From: Pandoraea captiosa
Lineage (GTDB): Bacteria > Pseudomonadota > Gammaproteobacteria > Burkholderiales > Burkholderiaceae
Direction: 5' to 3'
Assembly: GCF_902459775.1 (NCBI RefSeq)
Contig: NZ_CABPSQ010000011.1
Span: 1 to 64,000 of the forward strand
Length of the DNA: 64,000 nt
Every line of letters begins with the position of its first letter. Positions within the stretch are counted from its first letter, which is position 1. Positions 9,703 to 20,267 of this stretch are shown piece after piece. The translations under genes and the position numbers were made by a program. The notes beneath the pieces were generated by a model. It saw only the letters and a program-made list of their open reading frames with translations, did not search any database and was not told the DNA's origin.

Positions 9703-9744
9703 GCGTCAGACGCGCAGCGTTGCACTGCGCGCCCCATGCCAACG

Positions 9745-10326
9745 TCAAAGTTCGATCTTCGTGCCGAGCACGGCAAGAAACTGTGCAATCCACGCGGGAT
9801 GTGCGGGCCAGGCCGGCGCGGTCACGAGCTTGCCGTCGGTATGGGCATCGTCGATCGCGATGTCCATGTATTTCCCTCCGGCCAGGCGCACCTCCGGCGC
9901 ACATGCCGGATAGGCCGAACACTCGCGCCCTTCGATCACACCGGCGGCCGCGAGCAGTTGCGCGCCGTGGCAGATCGCGGCAATCGGCTTGTCGTTTTCC
10001 GCAAAATGCCGCACGGCGGCGAGCACCGCGTCGTTGAGCCGCAGATATTCCGGCGCGCGTCCGCCGGGAATGACCAGCGCATCGAAGTCGCTGGGCGAGA
10101 GACCGTCGAACGTCGCATTCAGCGTGAAGTCGTGACCACGCTTCTCGCTGTACGTCTGATCGCCCTCGAAATCATGGATGGCGGTACGCACCTTGTCGCC
10201 CGCCTTCTTGCCGGGGCACACGACTTCCACGCGATGGCCCACGGCCATGAGCGCCTGTACAGGCACCATCAGTTCGTAGTCTTCGACGTAATCGCCTGCC
10301 AACACCAGAATCCGCTTCTTGCCCAT
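9745..10326 (-). CDS. DJ-1/PfpI family protein
   Basis: A 193-residue single-domain DJ-1/PfpI protein. The nucleophile elbow is [15 protein letters not shown], with the reactive Cys near residue 120. An acidic residue near the start ([12 protein letters not shown]) and the [12 protein letters not shown] strand complete the family pattern. Members act as glyoxalases, deglycases, chaperones or peptidases, and the sequence alone does not decide which. It is transcribed alone, convergent with the DUF523 gene and upstream of the boxA terminator. Confidence 0.9.
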   Translation of the reverse strand: MGKKRILVLAGDYVEDYELMVPVQALMAVGHRVEVVCPGKKAGDKVRTAIHDFEGDQTYSEKRGHDFTLNATFDGLSPSDFDALVIPGGRAPEYLRLNDAVLAAVRHFAENDKPIAAICHGAQLLAAAGVIEGRECSAYPACAPEVRLAGGKYMDIAIDDAHTDGKLVTAPAWPAHPAWIAQFLAVLGTKIEL

Positions 10327-10413
10327 GTGGCTCTCCGTTCAGAGAAAAAATGGAAAGGGAAACAGCCCCTCCATGTTACTCAATTCCGGGAATGCCCCCG
10401 CCACAACACGGGC

Positions 10414-10442
10414 AAAAAAAACCGCGTGCCTGAGCACGCGGT
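10414..10442 (-). terminator. Rho-independent terminator after boxA
   Basis: On the minus strand a perfect stem pairs accgcgtgc with gcacgcggt (10421-10429 / 10434-10442) and is followed by a run of T (the A-run at 10414-10420 on the + strand). It lies about 130 bases past the boxA stop. Confidence 0.85.
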
Positions 10443-10573
10443 GTCAAGTCGGCGCAAAACGCCGTCGGTCAATCGTACGGGACCACGTCAATACGCCGAC
10501 GCAGTCCTGCTCAGTTCACAACAAGGCGACAGTGTGTCTCGATGCTGGCGACACGCGCGCCTCGGCCATCTCG

Positions 10574-11863
10574 TCAGTAAGTCTCCAGATGCAGACGCCC
10601 TTCCGTCTTCATCCGTTGCCAGAGTGCCTGCCAGTCCAGCCCGGCTTCGCCCGCGATGGTTTGCAGCACCTGCAGCACGCCGTCTTCCATGCCCTTCAAC
10701 CCGCACACGTAGATGTAGGTGTGATCGTGACGCAGCAACGCGGCAACATCTGCTGCGCGCTCGCGCATCGCGTCCTGCACGTAGCGCCTGGGCTGCCCCG
10801 GCGTGCGCGAAAACGCGAGATTGGTATCGATGAAGTCCTTCGGCAAATTCAATAGCGGCCCGAAGTACGGCAGTTCACCTTGCGTGCGCGCACCGAAGAA
10901 CAACATGAGCTTGCCGGTCGCACCTTTCATGCGCCGCCGACGGCGATACTCCGTCATCGCCCGCATCGGCGCCGCCCCCGTGCCCGTGCAGACCATCAGC
11001 AGATGCGAATCGGCATGGTTCGGCATCAGGAACGTGCTGCCGAACGGCCCCATCACGTTGACCACGTCGCCCTTTTTCAGGTCGCACAGGTAGTTCGAAC
11101 ATACGCCGCCGACGGCCTGCCCCTGATGGTCTTTCGTCACCCGTTTGACCGTCAGCGCCAGGTTGTTGTAACCGGGGCGCTCACCGTCGCGAGGCGACGC
11201 AATCGAGTACTGCCGGGCATGGTGCGCTCGCCCGTCGGCCGTCGTGCCCGGGGGAATGATGCCGATGGACTGCCCTTCGAGCACCGGAAACGGCTGCTTG
11301 CCGAAGTCCAGCACGATGTGGTGGATGTCGCTCTCGGTGCTCGCATCCGTCACACGATAGTTGCCCACCACGCTCGCCTGCACCGGCGCTTTGTGGTTGT
11401 ACAGATTGACGTAAGGCTTCGCGGCGGACCACGGCGGCACGACCGAGCCCCGCACCAGGTCCGAGCCACCAATGACCGGCGCCGACGCCTCGCTCGTCAC
11501 GCCAATGCCTGCGGCCCCCGCCCCGCCGCCCGACGCCCCCTGACTGCCTTGCGCGGCCTCGCCGATCGAGCCCTGCCCGGCGAGCGCGTCGTCCTGCACG
11601 GGCAGTTCATCCCACGTGAGCTGTTCGTCGACGGGATAGGCTTCGGCCCTGAGCACGTCGCGCCAGTTGTCGATGGCCCCCGTCGGGCAAGGCGAAATAC
11701 ACGCCATGCACCCATTGCACGTGTCCGCGCGCACAACGTAGTTGTTCTCGTCGTGCGTGATCGCGTCGATCGGACACGTCTCCTCGCAGGTATTGCAGCG
11801 AATGCAGATCTCCGGATCGATCAGATGCTGCTTCAGGACTTCGACCGGAACGGGGCCGTTCAT
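10574..11863 (-). CDS. boxA: Benzoyl-CoA 2,3-epoxidase reductase subunit BoxA
   Basis: The reductase that passes electrons from NADPH to the BoxB epoxidase in aerobic benzoyl-CoA degradation; 429 residues, soluble. The N-terminal ferredoxin part has two 4Fe-4S motifs (CIRCNTCEETCP near residue 20 and CNGCMACISPCP near 49). A Gly/Ala-rich linker at about 100-135 leads into a ferredoxin-NADP reductase module, with the FAD-binding segment ARQYSIASP and the NADP-binding segment LLMVCTGTGAAPMRAM. It is last in the leftward boxR-C-B-A cluster, 37 bases after boxB, and is followed by a terminator. Confidence 0.96.
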   Translation of the reverse strand: MNGPVPVEVLKQHLIDPEICIRCNTCEETCPIDAITHDENNYVVRADTCNGCMACISPCPTGAIDNWRDVLRAEAYPVDEQLTWDELPVQDDALAGQGSIGEAAQGSQGASGGGAGAAGIGVTSEASAPVIGGSDLVRGSVVPPWSAAKPYVNLYNHKAPVQASVVGNYRVTDASTESDIHHIVLDFGKQPFPVLEGQSIGIIPPGTTADGRAHHARQYSIASPRDGERPGYNNLALTVKRVTKDHQGQAVGGVCSNYLCDLKKGDVVNVMGPFGSTFLMPNHADSHLLMVCTGTGAAPMRAMTEYRRRRRMKGATGKLMLFFGARTQGELPYFGPLLNLPKDFIDTNLAFSRTPGQPRRYVQDAMRERAADVAALLRHDHTYIYVCGLKGMEDGVLQVLQTIAGEAGLDWQALWQRMKTEGRLHLETY

Positions 11864-11900
11864 GATGCTGTCTCCTTGTGGGGATGGCGCTTGCGGCCGC

Positions 11901-13328
11901 TTAATTGAAACGCACGTACTCGAAGTCGATCGGCTGACGATTGATGCCCAGCGGGGGCGGCGCGATCCAGTTCGCGAACTTGCCCGGCTCGGTCACGCGC
12001 CCCATGAGCGACGCGACATACGCGCGGTCCTCCGACGACGGCAGCCACTCGCGCTCATGGGCGGCCCATTCGGTCTCGCTCACGACACGACCGTCCGGCG
12101 AAACGCGCACGCCCGCGAACGTGCCGATCTGACGATTGAACGCCTTGTGCGGCACCGTCAGGCGCAAATCGATGCCCGCCTTCTCCAGCACCTTGTTCCA
12201 ACGGTTCACGCCGGCCACCGAATCCTTGATGTAGTCGTCGCGCAGCACTTCGTTCATGGCGTTGAGCATCGGCACCTCGCGCTCCACGAGCTTGCCGTTG
12301 TCTACGTCGAGCAGACGATACATCTGGCCATTGAGCTGGTGATCGTCGTCGCGCTTGCTCTCTTCATAACGTCCCTTCAGACCGGAGCTGTAGAAGATCG
12401 CCGCGTTCGACGACTGGTCCGCGCCGAACAGATCGATCGTCACGGAGTAATGGAAGTTGATGTAACGCTGAATCGTCGGCAGATCGATCACACCGGCGGC
12501 GCGCAACTTCGAGACGTCGTCCGTCTTCAGTTCGTTCATGACCTGCGCGGTGCGGGCAATCACGCGCGAGACGCCCGACTCGCCCACGAACATGTGATGC
12601 GCTTCCTCGGTGAGCATGAACTTCGTGGTGCGCGCGAGCGGATCGAAGCCCGACTCGGCCAGCGCCGAGAGCTGGAACTTGCCGTCGCGGTCGGTGAAGT
12701 ACGTGAACATGTAGAACGCCAGCCAGTCCGGCGTCTTCTCGTTGAACGCGCCGAGAATACGGGGATTGTCGTCGTCACCCGAGCGACGGCCGAGCAACGC
12801 TTCGGCTTCTTCGCGGCCATCGCGACCGAAGTAGCGATGCAGCAGGTAGACCATGGCCCACAGGTGGCGGCCTTCCTCCACGTTCACCTGAAACAGGTTG
12901 CGCAGGTCGTACATCGACGGCGCGGTCAGCCCGAGGTGACGCTGCTGCTCGACCGACGCCGGCTCCGTGTCGCCCTGCGTGACGATGATGCGGCGCAGGT
13001 TCGCGCGGTGCTCGCCCGGCACTTCCTGCCACGCGGCCTCGCCCTTGTGCTCGCCGAAGTGGATCTTGCGATCGGCCTCGCCCGGCGTGAGGAAGATGCC
13101 CCAGCGATAGTCGGGCATCTTCACGTGATCGAAGTGCGCCCAGCCGCTCGGATCGACGCTCACCGCCGTGCGCAGATAGACGTCGAACCCATGCGAGCCT
13201 TCCGGCCCCATGTCACCCCACCAGGACAGGAAATTCGGCTGCCACTGTTCGAGCGCGCGTTGCAGCGTGCGGTCGTCCGAGAGGTTGACGTTGTTGGGGA
13301 TCTTCTCGCTGTAGTTGATCGAAGCCAT
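11901..13328 (-). CDS. boxB: Benzoyl-CoA 2,3-epoxidase oxygenase subunit BoxB
   Basis: Diiron oxygenase that turns benzoyl-CoA into the 2,3-epoxide using O2 and electrons from BoxA. The start at 13328 (MASINYSEKIPNNVNL) gives 475 residues, the usual size; the frame is open further upstream but carries only low-complexity sequence. Iron-ligand type segments include MLTEEAHHMFVGESG and the upstream EEGRHLWAMVYLL. It lies 83 bases downstream of boxC and upstream of boxA on the same strand, matching the operon order in known box clusters. Confidence 0.97.
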   Translation of the reverse strand: MASINYSEKIPNNVNLSDDRTLQRALEQWQPNFLSWWGDMGPEGSHGFDVYLRTAVSVDPSGWAHFDHVKMPDYRWGIFLTPGEADRKIHFGEHKGEAAWQEVPGEHRANLRRIIVTQGDTEPASVEQQRHLGLTAPSMYDLRNLFQVNVEEGRHLWAMVYLLHRYFGRDGREEAEALLGRRSGDDDNPRILGAFNEKTPDWLAFYMFTYFTDRDGKFQLSALAESGFDPLARTTKFMLTEEAHHMFVGESGVSRVIARTAQVMNELKTDDVSKLRAAGVIDLPTIQRYINFHYSVTIDLFGADQSSNAAIFYSSGLKGRYEESKRDDDHQLNGQMYRLLDVDNGKLVEREVPMLNAMNEVLRDDYIKDSVAGVNRWNKVLEKAGIDLRLTVPHKAFNRQIGTFAGVRVSPDGRVVSETEWAAHEREWLPSSEDRAYVASLMGRVTEPGKFANWIAPPPLGINRQPIDFEYVRFN

Positions 13329-13411
13329 CGTGGGAATCCTCGTGTCTCGTGCGTATGCTTTGGAAAACCTGCCGGTGCGTGCCGGTGCGTGTCGGAGCGT
13401 ATCTGTCTGTC

Positions 13412-15067
<1,656 letters not shown>

Positions 15068-15102
15068 GATTGCCTCCAACTCGAATAATGATCTTGTTGA
15101 AT

Positions 15103-15116
15103 TGCAATATAGTGCA
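15103..15116. promoter_or_regulatory. Candidate BoxR operator (TGCA-N6-TGCA)
   Basis: The sequence tgca-atatag-tgca lies 36 bases upstream of boxC. The BoxR operator described in Azoarcus is two TGCA half-sites separated by six bases, so this is an exact match in form. It sits between boxR and boxC, where BoxR would control the structural genes in response to benzoyl-CoA. Confidence 0.75.
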
Positions 15117-15179
15117 GCACAAACCCACCGTCAACCGTTTACCCAAAGAAAAATGAATTATTTTGCAGAATGATGTCCC

Positions 15180-16094
15180 TTAATCGGACGACAGCTGCAC
15201 CGCGAGGCGTCCGCGCAGTTGCAGGTAGGCGTCTGCGAGGGCCTTTCCACCGGTGTCGAAGCTCATGTCGGCCTTGGCGTAGAAGTCCGTGCGCCCGGCC
15301 AGAATGCGCTTCAGGTCGTCCATCGCCTCTGCATTGCCCGACATCGGACGCAGGTCGCCTTGCGCCACGACACGCTTCATGTGCTCTTCCGGCGACGCCT
15401 GGAGCCACACCGTATAGCAATGCGTGAGCAGGAAGTTGAATGTCGCGGCGTCGCTCACAATGCCGCCCGGCGAGGCGATCACGGCGCGCGGATGCTCGGC
15501 CACCACCGCTTCGAGCGCCCGCAATTCATAGCGCCGGTAAGCCGTTGCGCCATAGAGCGAGTAGATCTCGGACGGCGGGCAACCGGCCAGTTGCTCGATC
15601 ACGCGATTGAGCTCCACGAACGGTACGTGCATATCGTCAGCCAGCATGCGGCCCAGCGTCGACTTGCCTGCGCCCCGCAGACCGATGAGAGCGATGCGTC
15701 CGCGCCGGTCCGGGTCGCGCTCGCTGCCCGCGAACAGTTCGCTCAGCGCCTGCCGCGCCCGCGTCAGCGCTTCGCCGTCGCGGCCATGCAGGATCTCGCG
15801 AATGAGCAGCCACTCGGCGGAAGACGTCGTTTCGTCGCCTACGATTTCCGCCAATGTGCAATTTAGTGCCTGTGCGAGCTGACGCAGAAACAGTACGGAC
15901 GCGTTCCCGACGCCCGACTCCAGGTTGGCCACGTGACGCTCCGAGACCCCCGCGTCGAGCGCCAGCGCCTTGCGCGTCAGGCCGCGACGGGCGCGCAGCG
16001 TGCGAACACGCTCGCCCAGCGCCACCAGGAACGGATCCTTGTCACCGGCGCCCCGGGCCGTGGGCACCCCGTCGGCTTGCGCACTCTTATTCAT
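15180..16094 (-). CDS. boxR: BoxR-type HTH / shikimate-kinase-fold regulator
   Basis: Repressor of benzoate catabolism with a bipartite structure; 304 residues from the Met at 16094 (the frame is open to 16145). Residues about 25-85 form an XRE-type HTH (RKALALDAGVSERHVANLES). Residues about 130-300 form a shikimate-kinase-like domain with the Walker A motif GLRGAGKSTLG near 138-148. In studied homologues that domain binds benzoyl-CoA instead of phosphorylating shikimate. It sits upstream of boxC on the same strand and is divergent from the PnbB-like/boxD/bcl operon, so it can control both. Confidence 0.93.
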   Translation of the reverse strand: MNKSAQADGVPTARGAGDKDPFLVALGERVRTLRARRGLTRKALALDAGVSERHVANLESGVGNASVLFLRQLAQALNCTLAEIVGDETTSSAEWLLIREILHGRDGEALTRARQALSELFAGSERDPDRRGRIALIGLRGAGKSTLGRMLADDMHVPFVELNRVIEQLAGCPPSEIYSLYGATAYRRYELRALEAVVAEHPRAVIASPGGIVSDAATFNFLLTHCYTVWLQASPEEHMKRVVAQGDLRPMSGNAEAMDDLKRILAGRTDFYAKADMSFDTGGKALADAYLQLRGRLAVQLSSD

Positions 16095-16134
16095 CGGAGG
16101 AAGTCCTCGAAGCAGATAACATGTAATATATTGC

Positions 16135-16163
16135 TTGACAGCCAAATTTGCATGCTCTAATTT
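16135..16163 (+). promoter_or_regulatory. Sigma-70-like promoter for the rightward benzoate operon
   Basis: ttgaca (16135-16140), a 17-base spacer and taattt (16158-16163) form a near-consensus promoter facing the PnbB-like gene. The region between boxR and that gene (16095-16373) is otherwise without a coding sequence. Lone TGCA/TGC half-sites occur here, but I do not see a full BoxR palindrome. Confidence 0.6.
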
Positions 16164-16373
16164 TCACCATGCGTCGATAAAAAAGCAAACGCGAGCCGGG
16201 TCTCCTGTGCATCGTCCTTGATCGGCGTCATATCAATAGAGCAACAGACAGTGCGCCGTGCGGCGCTCGCGCTGACGACAGAGCATGGAAGTGACGATGG
16301 CGGCCTGCAGGAATTCGGGCCGCATAGGTCGGCGCGAACGGTATCGCCACTGCGACGTCCCCAGGAGACATGG

Positions 16374-16844
16374 ATGGATGTGCCCCAATTTCAGGCGCTG
16401 ATTGCCGAGGTGACACGTCAACTCGACGGTCGCGCGCTCGACGCCTCGCTCGCCGACTGGCTCAACGCCCGGTATGGCGCGGGCTCCCCAGGTTACGAAG
16501 CGCTCGCCGAGGCCTGCCGCACCGGCGTGGCCGAAGGCTGGCTGTGCAATCGCGAAGGCGGCGGAATTCGTTACGGCCGCGTCATCAAGCCCACGCCCGA
16601 TACCCATGGCTTTTCCGTCGACGTCGTCGACATGGCCGACCTGGCGGGTCCGCATCACGTGCATCCCAACGGCGAGATCGACCTGATCATGCCGCTCACG
16701 CCGGGGGCGACCTTCGATGGTCATCCTGCCGGCTGGTGCGTGTACGGCCCCGGCACGGCACATCGGCCGACGGTCGCCCAAGGGCGCGCCCTCGTGCTGT
16801 ACCTCCTGCCCGAAGGCGCGATCGAGTTCACGCGCAGTGCTTGA
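16374..16844 (+). CDS. PnbB-like (DUF4863) family protein
   Basis: A 156-residue protein. The start at 16374 follows an aggag ribosome-binding site at six bases; the frame is open to 16218 but the extra residues are not protein-like. It belongs to the family of PnbB (4-hydroxylaminobenzoate lyase), formerly DUF4863. Cupin-like features include HHVHPNGEIDLIMPL and GWCVYGPGTAHRPTV, with His residues that could bind metal. It is first in the rightward benzoate operon. Whether it acts on a hydroxylaminobenzoate or has another role in aromatic catabolism is open. Confidence 0.8.
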   Translation: MDVPQFQALIAEVTRQLDGRALDASLADWLNARYGAGSPGYEALAEACRTGVAEGWLCNREGGGIRYGRVIKPTPDTHGFSVDVVDMADLAGPHHVHPNGEIDLIMPLTPGATFDGHPAGWCVYGPGTAHRPTVAQGRALVLYLLPEGAIEFTRSA

Positions 16845-16907
16845 GCCGTCGGCGCCACGCGTGCCGCTTTGCCATTTGGGTCTTCTGCTTGCTTCAGGTT
16901 GATGGAC

Positions 16908-18485
16908 ATGAGTACTGCTGCCTTGCTGGAAAACTACGTCGCTGGCCAATGGGTGGCCGGCAACGGTGAGCGTACCGCGCTGACCGACCCGGTCACGGGC
17001 GACACGCTTGCCTACGTCTCGAGCGCCGGGCTTGATCTCGACGCGGCTTTCGCCTTCGCACGCGACACGGCCGGCCCGGCGCTGCGTGCGCTGTCGTACG
17101 GTGAACGCGCGCAGCGACTTTCGCAGATCGTTGCCACGTTGCAGGCGAATCGCGACGACTACTATGCGATTGCCACCGCCAATTCGGGAACGGTCGCGAC
17201 CGACTCGGCCGTAGACATCGACGGCGCCATCTATACGCTCTCCACTTACGCGAAGCTCGGTGCGTCGCTGGGCGACGCGCACCTGTTGCTCGATGGCGCC
17301 GCCGTGCCGCTCGCCAAAGACGCCTCGTTCGCCGTGCGCCACGTTTTGCGTCCGACACCGGGCGTCGCGCTCTTCATCAACGCGTTCAACTTCCCGTCGT
17401 GGGGACTGTGGGAGAAGGCGGCCGGGGCGCTGCTCGCGGGCGTGCCAGTGATCGTCAAACCGGCGACCTCTACCGCCTGGCTCACCCAGCGCATGGTGGC
17501 CGACGTTGTCGCAGCCGGCATTCTGCCGCCCGGCAGCCTGTCGGTGATCTGCGGCAGCGCCGCCGGACTGCTCGACCGTATCGGCCCGTTCGACGTCGTC
17601 TCCTTTACCGGCTCGGCCAGCACTGCCGCCACGCTGCGCGCACATCCGGCGTTCACCGAACGCTCGGCACGCATCAACGTGGAAGCGGACAGTCTGAACA
17701 GCGCGATCCTGCTGCCGGATGCCTCGCCGGGCACCGCTGCTTTCGATCAGTTCGTGCGGGAAGTGGCGCGCGAGATGACGGTCAAGTCGGGACAGAAGTG
17801 CACGGCGATTCGTCGCGCGATGGTGCCCGTCGCGTATTTCGATGCCGCAGCGAGCGCGATTGCCGAGCGCCTGGCGAAGACCGTGGTGGGCAACCCACGC
17901 AACGACACCGTGACGATGGGCTCGCTCGTGAGCGTTGCCCAGAAGCGCGCCGTGCTCGAAGGCATCGCCGAGCTGCAATCGGAAGCACAGACGCTCTACG
18001 ACGGCAATCGTGACGCCGCCTTCGTCGATGCCGAGGCGAACAGCGCGTGCGTGGCGCCCGTGCTGCTGGGGCTGCGCGATGGCGCGGCAGGCAAACGCAT
18101 TCACGACACGGAAGTCTTCGGTCCCGTGGCGACGCTCGTAGGCTATCGCGATCTCGACGACGCCGTGACGCTCGCCCGACGTGGGCAGGGCTCGCTCGTC
18201 GTCTCGTTGTACGGCAACGACGCCGCCGCGATGCGTGCCCCTGCGATCGCCCTGGCGGATGCGCACGGTCGCGTGCATGCGGTCGATCCGTCGGTGGCGA
18301 AGACGCAAACCGGCCATGGCAACGTGATGCCCCAGTCGCTTCACGGCGGACCGGGCCGCGCCGGTGGCGGCGAAGAACTCGGCGGCCTGCGCGCGCTGCG
18401 CTTCTATCACGTGCGCTCGGCCGTTCAGGGCCCCGCGGCACTCGTCGAAGCGCTGACGCAGGACGCCGTCGAACTGCCTCGGTAG
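16908..18485 (+). CDS. boxD: 3,4-dehydroadipyl-CoA semialdehyde dehydrogenase (BoxD)
   Basis: Oxidises the ring-opened semialdehyde from BoxC to 3,4-dehydroadipyl-CoA with NADP. An aldehyde dehydrogenase of 525 residues from Met at 16908 (16902 is an alternative). It shows the family segments FINAFNFPSWGLWEKAAGAL, FTGSAST, the general-base region NVEADSLNSAILLPD and the nucleophile region KSGQKCTAIRR. It lacks the C-terminal hydratase domain found in PaaZ. It is second in the rightward operon, 63 bases after the PnbB-like gene. Confidence 0.93.
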   Translation: MSTAALLENYVAGQWVAGNGERTALTDPVTGDTLAYVSSAGLDLDAAFAFARDTAGPALRALSYGERAQRLSQIVATLQANRDDYYAIATANSGTVATDSAVDIDGAIYTLSTYAKLGASLGDAHLLLDGAAVPLAKDASFAVRHVLRPTPGVALFINAFNFPSWGLWEKAAGALLAGVPVIVKPATSTAWLTQRMVADVVAAGILPPGSLSVICGSAAGLLDRIGPFDVVSFTGSASTAATLRAHPAFTERSARINVEADSLNSAILLPDASPGTAAFDQFVREVAREMTVKSGQKCTAIRRAMVPVAYFDAAASAIAERLAKTVVGNPRNDTVTMGSLVSVAQKRAVLEGIAELQSEAQTLYDGNRDAAFVDAEANSACVAPVLLGLRDGAAGKRIHDTEVFGPVATLVGYRDLDDAVTLARRGQGSLVVSLYGNDAAAMRAPAIALADAHGRVHAVDPSVAKTQTGHGNVMPQSLHGGPGRAGGGEELGGLRALRFYHVRSAVQGPAALVEALTQDAVELPR

Positions 18486-18681
18486 TCCGACCATGGCCCC
18501 ACACCGCGGGCCGTGTTATCCAGTTTCAACCCCGCAGTAGCCGCAAGCCGTCGCAGTCAAGGTGATTCAACGAGGCGCCGTCAGAGCGCGGAAAAGAACT
18601 CACGCTACGCGTACCCGCCCCCATCGGTGCCATTTGTGCCGTCGATGGGCGCCGGCCGCGTGGTGATCCACCGGAGGCAAC

Positions 18682-20253
18682 ATGGAAGCCGTACTCACCC
18701 CACCGCCGGCGAATTTCAACTTCGCCGCGCACCTGGAGGCGCTCAACCGCGAGCGCGCTGCCAAGACTGCATATCTCGACGACACGCGAACCCTCACGTA
18801 TGGCGAACTGGCCGAGCAAAGCCGACGCTTCGCCACAGGCCTCGTGCGCGCGGGCGTGCATCGCGAGGAGCGCATTCTGCTCGTCATGCTCGACACCGTC
18901 GACCTGCCGGTCGCGTTCCTCGGCGCTCTCTACGCGGGCGTGGTGCCGGTGGTCGTCAACACGCTGCTCACCGCCGACGACTATGCGTACATGATCGCGC
19001 ACAGCAAGGCGCAGCTCGTGATCGCCTCCGGCGCGCTGATGCCGACGGTCCAGGCCGCGCTCGACAAGGTCGGCGAGACGACTACGCCGCCCCCCTGCAT
19101 CGTCTCGCAACCGATTGCGGCGCAAACCGACGGGGCGAGCGCATTGCCCACGTTCGATGCACTCGTCGACGGCCCGCCCAGCGCCCTGCCCGCCGATACG
19201 GCGGCCGACGACATCGCCTTCTGGCTGTATTCCTCCGGCTCGACCGGCAAGCCCAAGGGCACTGTCCACACACATGCGAATCTGTACTGGACGGCGCAGA
19301 CCTACGGACGCCACGTACTGGGCGTTCGCGAGGACGACATCGTCTTCTCTGCCGCCAAGCTCTTTTTCGCCTACGGGCTGGGCAATGGGCTGACGTTCCC
19401 ACTGTCGGTCGGTGCGAGCGTCGTGCTGATGGCCGAGCGCCCCACGGCCGAGGCTGTGGCGCAGCGTCTGCGCCAACATCGCCCCACGATCTTCTACGGT
19501 GTTCCCACGCTCTACGCCACGCTGCTCGCCTCGCCGCATCTGCCCGCGCGCGAGGACGTGGCGCTCCGTCTGTGCACGTCCGCCGGCGAAGCGCTGCCGC
19601 GCGAGATCGGCGAGCGTTTCACCGCGCACTTCGGCGCGGAGATTCTCGACGGCATCGGCTCGACCGAAATGCTGCACATCTTCCTGTCGAATCGCGCGGG
19701 CCGCGTGGCCTATGGCACGACAGGCGAGCCGGTACCCGGCTACGCGGTGGAACTGCGCGACGAGCACGGTCAGCCGGTGCCCGATGGCGAGATCGGTGAC
19801 CTGTACATCAAGGGGCCGAGCGCGGCGCTCATGTACTGGTGCAATCGCGAGAAGTCTCGCTCGACATTCCTTGGCGACTGGCTCAAGAGCGGCGACAAGT
19901 ACCAGCGCCTGCCCAATGGGTATTACGTCTATGCCGGACGCAGTGACGATATGCTCAAGGTCAGCGGCCAGTACGTCTCGCCCATCGAAGTGGAGATGGT
20001 GCTGATGCAGCACGACGCCGTGCTGGAGGCGGGTGTCGTGGGACGCGACGACAACGGCCTGACCAAGACGCAGGCGTTCGTCGTCCTCAAGCCGGGGCTC
20101 GCTGCCACCGACGCAATGGCCACCGAGTTGAAGGCCTTCGTCAAGGCACGTCTGGCGCCACACAAATATCCGCGCGAGCTGGTGTTCGTCGACGACCTGC
20201 CGAAGACGGCCACCGGCAAGGTGCAACGCTTCAAGCTACGTGAAATGCTTTAG
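18682..20253 (+). CDS. Benzoate-CoA ligase
   Basis: Activates benzoate to benzoyl-CoA with ATP, the entry step for BoxAB. An acyl-adenylate-forming enzyme of 523 residues. Motifs are the P-loop-like YSSGSTGKPKGTVHTH near residue 178-193, GIGSTEMLHIFLSN (about 324), the hinge region YVYAGRSDDMLKVSGQYVSP, and the catalytic C-terminal Lys in LPKTATGKVQRFKLRE. KLFFAYGLGNG is characteristic of the benzoate-CoA ligase subfamily. A ggagg ribosome-binding site precedes the ATG. It is followed 14 bases later by the hydrolase gene. Confidence 0.94.
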   Translation: MEAVLTPPPANFNFAAHLEALNRERAAKTAYLDDTRTLTYGELAEQSRRFATGLVRAGVHREERILLVMLDTVDLPVAFLGALYAGVVPVVVNTLLTADDYAYMIAHSKAQLVIASGALMPTVQAALDKVGETTTPPPCIVSQPIAAQTDGASALPTFDALVDGPPSALPADTAADDIAFWLYSSGSTGKPKGTVHTHANLYWTAQTYGRHVLGVREDDIVFSAAKLFFAYGLGNGLTFPLSVGASVVLMAERPTAEAVAQRLRQHRPTIFYGVPTLYATLLASPHLPAREDVALRLCTSAGEALPREIGERFTAHFGAEILDGIGSTEMLHIFLSNRAGRVAYGTTGEPVPGYAVELRDEHGQPVPDGEIGDLYIKGPSAALMYWCNREKSRSTFLGDWLKSGDKYQRLPNGYYVYAGRSDDMLKVSGQYVSPIEVEMVLMQHDAVLEAGVVGRDDNGLTKTQAFVVLKPGLAATDAMATELKAFVKARLAPHKYPRELVFVDDLPKTATGKVQRFKLREML

Positions 20254-20267
20254 GAGACACCCACAGA

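Noticed and set aside
16100-16210. Second BoxR operator in the divergent region
   Set aside because: Only single TGCA or TGC half-sites occur, without the second half at six bases.
16233-18494. Leftward frame of 753 codons over the boxD region
   Set aside because: Arg/Gly-rich shadow of the PnbB-like and boxD genes, without a ribosome-binding site or any family feature.
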